Of a DNA stretch of 64,000 nt, positions 21,791 to 64,000 are shown piece by piece. The DNA comes from Perca fluviatilis. Lineage: Eukaryota; Chordata; Actinopteri; Perciformes; Percidae. The stretch is from NCBI RefSeq assembly GCF_010015445.1, contig NC_053127.1:25398745-25462744 (forward strand). Direction: 5' to 3'. The position numbers and the translations under genes were made by a program. The notes beneath the pieces were generated by a model. It worked only from the letters and a program-made list of their open reading frames with translations. It was not told the origin of the DNA and did not search any database. Every line of letters begins with the position of its first letter. The stretch's first letter is position 1.

Positions 21791-24700
21791 GCTTGTGCTT
21801 GTGCTTGTGCATGCTTGTGTGTGCTGCCAAGTTTCATTTTCAATTTTGCCATGTTTATCCAGCAGATTCTCTGCAATCTGTTGACAAAGAGCCGGGCCAT
21901 GACAGCTAGGGCAAATGTGGCAGAATTGCTGGAGAGGCTGACAGAAAAAGTGAAACTGATGGCTGTCAACCCAGAACAACTCTGTATAAGGGAACACATC
22001 TATAGAGACAGTGTGGCTGAGTGCTGTGCTGCTGGATGAAAATGTCTCCTCTGACCTACCAGCTGAACCGCACCATATGTCATCTAGGTGTTCAATTTCC
22101 TCCCATTATCACACACCAAATGTTGACTCTTGAGACAATCCAAAATATTATTCTGGAAGTCATTGGAAGTTTTGGAGAATGGGCACGCTTTTGGCCTCTT
22201 GAACAGGTAAACAGGTAATTCTGGCAACAGGATTTTATACATAATAAGGTTAATTTAGGATCTGCAGAAGGCACCGTTGCAGAAAAGAAGTCTGGAGGTG
22301 ATGAAGACATTGATTTGCTTCACAGCAGTGAAACACACAGGTGGTGTCAGAGATAAGCAGCATTTCTCAGTGCTTCCTGTGTCATTGACATACTTGGGAG
22401 GCAGGGAGGGGTGAGGTGACACTGGTGTTGAGTGAGGTGAGAAGTTATGAGTGGAGGCAGGGGGGCAGGAGTAAGGAAGTGCAAATTTATGATCTTTCTG
22501 AAATTTATTGAAGCTGTGTTTGAGGAAGATTACTTTCTCTTAAAGCAGACAGTTGGTGAGGAATTAGGAGGTGTCAGAGATAATGAATCTGCTGGATCCA
22601 GCAGTGGTAAATTCAAATTTGTTTATGGAGATATATCACTGTCTGTCACTATAAGGGTTGAACCGTAGGGAGGATGTGTCCTACGATGCCAAGAGAGGAC
22701 TTACTGTGTCAGATGAGAAGGGAATGCTAAGTTGTCAAAAGCTGCACTCAAGTCAGAGAGGATGATGGCATGGCTTTATCTGGCAGCAAGGGGGAGGGGG
22801 CAACTTTTAGAGACAAATATAATATAAATGTTGATTAAGAGACAGATGGCTGTAACTAAATAGATAGTAACTTGAACAAAATCACTCGAGAGTATGCCAC
22901 AAACTGAAAGAAGACAAGTAGTGCACAAAAGTAATTTGCACGCATACATTGTGAGGGTGACAGGATGGTGACAATTTCACTACTGTAGTTGGGATACTGC
23001 CTCAGTTAAACATAACCACAAAAAAAATACATAACGCCATCAATGTGTGGTTGGTCTGTTGAATAGTTTTTACGGTGTTTAAATTTCCCTGCCAGACATG
23101 TTTTACGACATGTAAAAATAATATGTTTTGAAGTATGTTTTGAAAAATGATTGATGGTTTTCTCCCCACAAAAAAAGTTACCTTGTGAAAAATCACCCTA
23201 ATTTCAAACTCAAAATCAAAAACTACAAGTGTTACACTCTCCAGGGGAGCTTCCAGCAACTAGAGCTGGGTCTTGGTTTCAGGATTAAACAGTAGAGTGA
23301 GTATCAGCTGAGACCTGGAGACTGTATCTGGATTTGTGAGTCAGTGAGAGCAGTTCTAGACAAAGACACTATATACTAATATCTGCATGCAAATGTCCTT
23401 TCTGTATTTAACTAAATGCCCTCTATCAGAGACCTCCAGGAGAGGCCTCGCTGCTTCATGTCAGTGGCACAATGTGAAGTGGCAACATAAAAGAAGTAAA
23501 TGAACCAACAGGGTGAACAAGATGAAAATAAATTGGTCACTGAGGGAGACAAAGGCCAGGAGACCACTGGCCTTTAGCGTACCCTCAGGGTAGCTGATCC
23601 ACAGAGCAGGACCTGCGGTCCCGGGTGGGGTGCATGGAAACCACCACACTGTTTGAATGTTGCAATTAGCCAAATGTCATGAGTCAGAAAACAGCCTTTC
23701 AGGGCAATATTACATATACTCATACTGAAAAGGTTGTCCACCACATGTTGGGAACATTTCATGAAATGATGCACCTTATGCAGTATAAAGATCTAACAAA
23801 GGAGAGTGAATGGTTCCCTTTCTTCTTCCCCTTAGTAGCAATAATGAATATTTGCAGATTAAGATGTTACAGCAATTTATCGAGCCTACTGTATACTGAA
23901 TGTAAAGTCTGGCTGTTTTGTACAGCATTAAAAGGCTAAATAAAATACAGTGTAATGAATGCAGTTAGGACTCTTGCCTGAGCCGCATAATGTGAAAAAA
24001 CCCACTCTGCAATTCATAATGTTGCTTTACATGCTGCGTAATCACACTGTCTACATTTCCTTTGAAAATATATGATCCTGACATTTCCTATGGTGGTACT
24101 TTGGATACTAATATCCTCTATGTAAATATGCTAATCATTTTTGCACGTTGTTACATCTTGAACAAATATGTATGTCTACTGTCTGAATTGTGTGTAGTTG
24201 ATTTTTGTCCATGTAAACTGCAGCCTGTCATTATTATTAATTTATGTTCACCTAGATAAGAGGGTGGTTTACCCTGAGGATTTTTTTTTTTGCATCCACA
24301 ATCAGACAGCCCCTCTTGCAGGGAACACTGACTAATTTTGTTTAGATTTCTTTAATTTTAATATCTTCATCTGGCTATTTTAGGGTGGCAAATGTACCTT
24401 TATTTTCTTTGTATTACAGTATGTGATTTAGTTAAATTCAAAACCACGAATAACTATCTTAAATCTTTTTTATATTTATTTTAACCAGTTGATTACTAAC
24501 AAATAAGGAAAAAAAATTAAATATAGCCATTTGTTCACGTGTTTAAGCTTTCTCACATTGTTCGTCATTCAAATACGAAATTGAATGCTGGTAATGTGCC
24601 CTGTGAATCGCTTTATCGAAAAATTACTGATTAAATTAACATGGTCATCCATGCTTTATTGTCATTATTACTACTATAGTTGTGCTTTCCATAGAAAAAA

Positions 24701-26545
24701 GAATCCCCCATCACAAATATTTCTTTGTAGCAATGTCCAAAGAAGTGAAGCAGTTTGAGGCCAAATTGTTCCCCTGAGTGCTGAAAAATCACATATCACA
24801 GCAGTAAATAACAGTTACAGTAAACTGCCTTTTCATTCAACCAAAACAACAGCACCCATAAAGTGACCACACCATTCTAAAACCACTGTAAACTACAGCT
24901 TTGTAAGATGGAGCTGTAACTGTGTGAATGCAGGTGGAGCCTTGTAATTGGGCCCTGTGGGCTCGACTATGTATTTCTGTTCTTCCGTTAAATTCACATG
25001 TACTGCAAGCTGAGTAAATTAGGAGAAGTCTGTGCAGCACTTGCTGGGGAGATTGTGTGGAGGGAGGGGGTCTGGTTCCTGTAATAGGGCAGCCAAATTG
25101 TGTCAAAGTGAGTCCAGAACTGACTACACAATACCAATTCCTCCATGTCTCCATAGCACTTCTGGAAACCCAAGCAGTTGAATTTAAAGCTTAAATGGTG
25201 GATTGCACACAGTGCCCTGTCTGCACAATATCTGCAGACAATCCTAATCCCTGTCTATCTGTCTCAAGATACAAATATTGACAGGCTGTCCCACACTGCA
25301 CATAGCACCTATTGCACCATGGCCTGAAGCTATCCTCCCCACTGCTGTCCAGATCTATGCTCGGGGAGCTGTCATTCAGAGATAACTGAATGGCTTTCAG
25401 TCTATCCTGGATCCTCTGTAATTGGTCAAACAATGGCCAATGACACAATATGTTTAAAATAAATTTGTTTTTTTAAGATATGGCGATATATTTAAGCAGT
25501 GTGTCCGTCAATTCTCGGAGGCCACCATCCCCGTATGATCAGGAGTGCTCGGCTGTGCGGGGACATTGGTCAACCTTATGAATTGTTATTTGAATTTCAA
25601 ATATTTCATGAGCTGTCTTTGACAAACAGAGTGTGTACACATCCAAAAAAGTATCTACAGCTGCTGGATTAAAAAACAAACTGAAGGCAAAAGACAAATT
25701 TAATTCAGCAGAGCAACTTTTTGATCTAACAGAGATCTCTAAGTCAGGCATTGTCAAATAACTATCACAAAGCAACATATAGACACAAACACGTTCATGT
25801 ACATGATTAAGAGTTGATCCACTCTCAGACTGGACCAATCAGAGCCGAGCTGGATAGCACTGTCTGAAAAGCATGCATGTGTGGCCTGTGAAGAGAGCAA
25901 AAATAGAAAAAGTAAATAATAAAATAATAATAAAAAAATAAAATAATAAAAAAAATATTATACAAGAACATACTAAATCTTGTACATGAAAATTTCAGAG
26001 AAATATAAAGCATGAATCACGTAAGTCATCCAGAGCACCTCCTGAAAGCAGAGGCATTCTGTATCTTTATCTTGTTCTGCTTTGTGATGGTTATTTGACG
26101 TCTGACAAAGATCTCTGTTAGATCGAAATGTTGCTCTGTTAAATCAAACTTGCTGGGAGCTATCAGTAGTGTGTAGATCTTTTATCTGACTGTTGCCATA
26201 AGATGTGTTTGAGAAATAGTGTAACATAAGATCAATAAAGTCAAAACAACCCAGAAAAAGAATCCAACATTTAACAGTGTGAGCCGTTTAAAAAAGTGCT
26301 CATGTTGTCTTAAAACCACATTTATCTAGTGTTAACACTAACTGGGATTTATAGAATCCCTGGAGGAATTGAATAAAAGGAAGATAACTGTTTAGAAGAA
26401 GATGAAAATGTGTATATTTTACCTAACTATGCAAAGAAAATAATTATGTTTTATTTCTTTAAGCTATGTCCATGTTTCTTATGAGGATCTTGTATATTAA
26501 AAGGGAAAGGGAAATGAAACCAACATTTTAATTTGCTACAGAATA

Positions 26546-26647
<102 letters not shown>

Positions 26648-28557
26648 TGAGATGATCTAAAGTAGCTTGACAAGTGTATAAAAAGGAACTTCAAAATTCC
26701 AAAATGGACTTTGGTGGGTAAATGCAGTGTGTCAGACTTGTAGGCATTGTGAGGAGAAATCTGGTTGGTTTTCACATACACATTTTATTTTGCATCAAAG
26801 GATTGAAAAACGGCCCAACTGTATGTGGCTGCGTATTCCTGAGGGCAAACCAATCTGGCAGGTAAAGATTCTTCAAAGGGAAAGCCATTACCAGAACAAT
26901 AATCAGAACAAAACCATCCAAAGTGGAAAGACATCGCATCGTGAATCTCATTGGCAGAAAATGCTAATTGACTGCGTTTTTTTAAAACTGGAAAAGGTTT
27001 TCAAAAGATCTTCAAATATGGTTGGTCAGAAGTCTACACATCTTTATAAGGTGAAAGTGTAAAACAATAACCATTCAATAGTGTAATACACAAGAACAAA
27101 TCTAGTATAGTTTATTTGATGTTTAACATCATGTATACTTCTTGTTAAACTCAGCATCTCATTTGTCTTCAGGTTACATCCAGACATTTTGGCCTGGACA
27201 TTTCCCTTTATCGTCATATTGTCCTTTCAATATTGCACTGGCGCTATGTCACTGTATGTAATTAGAAAATAATTACCAAAACAAATTATATATATAGATT
27301 TTTTATTAACATACTCTTTTTGTGAATGGCAGGGAAGCGATACATACCTATTTTCCTATGTCTCTGCTTTGGATATCACAACTGATGTGTTGCTTTGTTA
27401 CCATAAAAGAATGTTCTGGTAACCATTTGCTGATAAATATTTAGTATAATGCATAATAGAATTCCCATCAACTAGTGTGAAACACAGTTTGTTATATTGG
27501 CATATTATTTCCAAGTATTTACCTGTGTTTTTTCCTTGCAACTCTCACTATATGAGTGCTTCTCCAAACAATTATAGCACAGCCAAGTATATATCTTCTG
27601 TTTAGGTATTGTTTAACATAGACGTCCCTCTTTGCCATTATGATTCTCCTCCTCAGCTTAGCTGACAATGGGTTTGTGCTTATGTTCACCAAAAACGCTC
27701 TGTGCAAAGTACAACGATACAGTAGCTTCATCAAAATAAGCTAACAGTTTGAGCATTAATGAAAAATCATTCACAGTAATAAATCACAAAAGAGACAACA
27801 TTGGGTTTGGCTTGCATAGCAAAGCAAAGGGAAGAGAAAAACATTAAAAAATATATTTACAAATTATGCAAGTCTTTTTTCATATTAGTCATTTTGTCGT
27901 GATTTTTCTTCGTCTTCATCTCCACTGTGTGAATCTTTGTACACCATGTGACAGAAAAAAAGAAACGGACATATAACATACTGTTTACTCTTTTGAAGAG
28001 GAGGGGTGGGGAGGTGAAAATTAACACTGTGAGACTGGTGTCTGTGTCTGTACATGACATTTACAGGTCTGCATTTTTATCTCGCACTTCCTTTGTCTTC
28101 ATTCTGTCTCCTCTCTGTCTCCCAAACATCATTCTGTGTCACTCGCGGAGAGAAAATCTCATAGCGCTTACAAACAAGGTGTCCAGGGACAGGCAGCAAC
28201 TGCGGGGAATGATGCTTCACAAAGACTCTGGAAGAGCAGACACAACAAAGACAACAATGTAAAATCTGGGTGACATTAAATCACCTACTTCACTCTCAAT
28301 CTCCATTTCACAATCGCCAGGATGTATCTCACTTTGTATGCAAGCTCAAAATTGGTGGGATTCTACAACTTTCCTTCTTGTTGAAAATGGTTAAGCACAA
28401 TTCTTCCAAATCTGCTTTTTTCCCCCTCCTTATTATTGCATTTAACTCTATTGACAGGTATACATTATATAACTGTATTGTGATGCTGTCACATCTGACT
28501 AGAAAAGGCAAATCGGAGAAGTCTTGCTTTACACATTGTGACAGCCACAATTTACAA

Positions 28558-28563
28558 TTTATT
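28558..28563 (-). terminator. robo2: candidate robo2 poly(A) signal
   Basis: aataaa on the minus strand about 190 bases after the robo2 stop. It is the nearest one I found, but AT-rich sequence makes chance hits common. Confidence 0.3.
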
Positions 28564-28748
28564 AATTGCTATAATTATTAAATTACATGGCTTCTCTGTT
28601 ATTATTTATCAATCAGGGTATTTCTAAATAAAACTACAACATGGATTTTAAAAAACATTTCAAGAAAGTTTCAGCAAAGCCTGAATATGATTTCTCTGTG
28701 CAGATATACTGTAGGTGATATTTGCACACATATACATCCTCGTGAGGA

Positions 28749-62619
<33,871 letters not shown>

Positions 62620-64000
62620 CTGGCAGACAGAGAAGAACAGTGACATCGAGTCAAGTGACATCTCAGGTTGATTTCATGAAACGGGAAGATCAATAACAAT
62701 TATGCACATCAGAAATCTTCATTTTAATGAAGTAAATACAATCAACAAACACCGAATTGAATCAAGGTTCCGTAAACGTGTGTGATGTTTCTCGATGGAA
62801 GCTTTTACGAAGGTTGTGTCATTTTTGATAGATTAAAGACAATTAAGACTCCCTGCTGCACACACTCTGCCACAGTAGCAGAAAAAGGGGAGCAATTATG
62901 CTGAGATGAAGGCACGGCAAAATGAAAGGTGCTTTCAGCTGGAACCCTGACTGTTCCACTATTTCAATATTTATAAAGACGAGCCACCCACTGTGGTGTA
63001 GGCTGTGCAGTATATGCTTTACAATATGTCTGTGTGTGTGTGTGTGTGTCTGAGAGAGAGCAAGCAAAAGAGAGGAAGCAGAGACAGAGGGAAAGACAAA
63101 CAGTCTGAGAGTAAGGGAGTGGCACAGTCTGACAAACTGAATTTGATGAATGAGCCGAGCAGTAAGAAATGACTAATTCATAGATATGTTCCTTGCACCA
63201 GTGTGCATCCGCCAGTGCAGCATACTGCAAGACAGCAGTGGTGCAGTTAGAGTGCAGCGAAACATCTCAGCTAGCAGAGTTTAGATAAGCACCTCAGAGG
63301 GGCTACAGACAGAACGAGTAGAAGAGCAAGGAGCCGGGCTCTCCCTCTCTAGGGTCTCTTTTGGCGTGAGAGATCCTGTGAAATTGTCTAGCCAGCCATA
63401 CTGATTCAGAGACAAGAGGCAAGTCAGGCAGAGAAATGGCACAAGAGGTGAGAAAAAGTCACATTTGAAGTAGATGTTCCAAAGGGTGTGGGCAGAATAG
63501 CATTGGGGGTTGTGGGGTCTGTCCAAAGTCTGCTGAGGACTCCATTCACAGCACATCTCTGACCCAGATACAGCCTTCCCAGGAGGCTGACGGGTTTACG
63601 AAAGAAGTGGAAGGAGGAAGTGAGGCGAGGTAGGCAGGTCTGAAAGTAGGACATGTTTCTAGAGTCAAGGGGTACTGAGGTAGAGGGCACAACACAGGTG
63701 GGCAGACAGACTGCCAGACAGAGACATAGGCAGTTAGTCTACCTCACAATTTATTCTGACACACCAGAGAGGGTACCATTCCTTTTTCATACAGCAGCAA
63801 TGGCTTGTAACAGGTGTTAGTTAAACGGTTTCTCTTTCCATAGGGGATTATATTTCTTTAGTAGTTCTTTTCAAAGCTAAATAATCAATTTAACAAAGTT
63901 GACGCACAAGGTTTTGAGCATCACAGGCTCCATATTTACTCAATTGTATCTGTTTAGTTGGTACTCTTGTATTTGATTTACTTGATGCTTGATTTACATG
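62620..64000. other. robo2: robo2 intron, upstream edge of window
   Basis: No exon is recognised; the start of Ig3 must lie beyond the window. A short TG repeat is at 63029-63049. Confidence 0.6.

Noticed and set aside
21673..22039. Frames over the TG repeat (Cys-Val or His-Thr runs)
   Set aside because: Dinucleotide repeat artefacts; the downstream segment 21850-22039 is mildly protein-like but has no family or splice support.
28141..28230. Possible extra robo2 3' exon on the minus strand
   Set aside because: An acceptor-like cttccag is present, but the phase expected for the robo2 tail meets a stop within four codons and no conserved block appears.
62843..63690. Minus-strand frames at the right edge
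   Set aside because: No Ig3 signature, no splice context; partly from a TG repeat.

Overview
This is a vertebrate, almost certainly teleost fish, genomic window. It holds the 3' portions of two Roundabout axon-guidance receptor genes lying tail to tail. The evidence is split coding exons with GT-AG introns, fibronectin III and immunoglobulin domains, a Robo transmembrane segment, CC0-CC3 cytoplasmic motifs, long dinucleotide repeats, and fish-type LINE, Tc1/mariner and MITE relics. I cannot fix the species.

Left (331-8746, + strand): the 3' part of robo1. It runs from the second half of FN3-2 through FN3-3, the transmembrane exon, a 27-nt microexon and the cytoplasmic tail to a stop at 8746, with a probable poly(A) signal at 9958. 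The Ig domains and FN3-1 lie upstream of the window. The 3' half is compact (about 8.4 kb).

Middle (about 10-28.7 kb): a gap between the two 3' ends with no convincing gene. It contains a large AT-rich tandem satellite (about 11.5-12.3 and 15.0-19.1 kb, 24- and 36-bp units, a higher-order duplication and an inverted segment). The satellite array is interrupted by a 5'-truncated L1/Tx1-like LINE (12.38-14.86 kb) with a 15-bp target-site duplication. A Tc1/mariner-like element follows at 19.6-20.8 kb, then microsatellites and unassigned sequence.

Right (28749-62619, - strand): the 3' part of robo2. Twenty-two exons with consistent phases run from the second half of Ig3 through Ig4, a 12-nt microexon, Ig5, three FN3 domains, the transmembrane exon, the matching 27-nt microexon and the cytoplasmic tail. 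Its introns carry a second Tc1-like element with a transposase remnant, a promoter-like CpG-rich segment, a perfect 54-nt palindrome, two MITE-like elements and an L2/Rex1-type LINE tail.

Both genes encode Slit receptors of the neuronal growth-cone membrane. robo1 keeps a clear CC3 (srGAP site) but has a weakened CC2 proline run. robo2 keeps a clear CC2 (Ena/VASP site) but has no recognisable CC3 core in the exons I could find. All splice sites were assigned by eye from consensus, phase and recalled human ROBO1/ROBO2 protein sequences; no alignment or RNA evidence was available.
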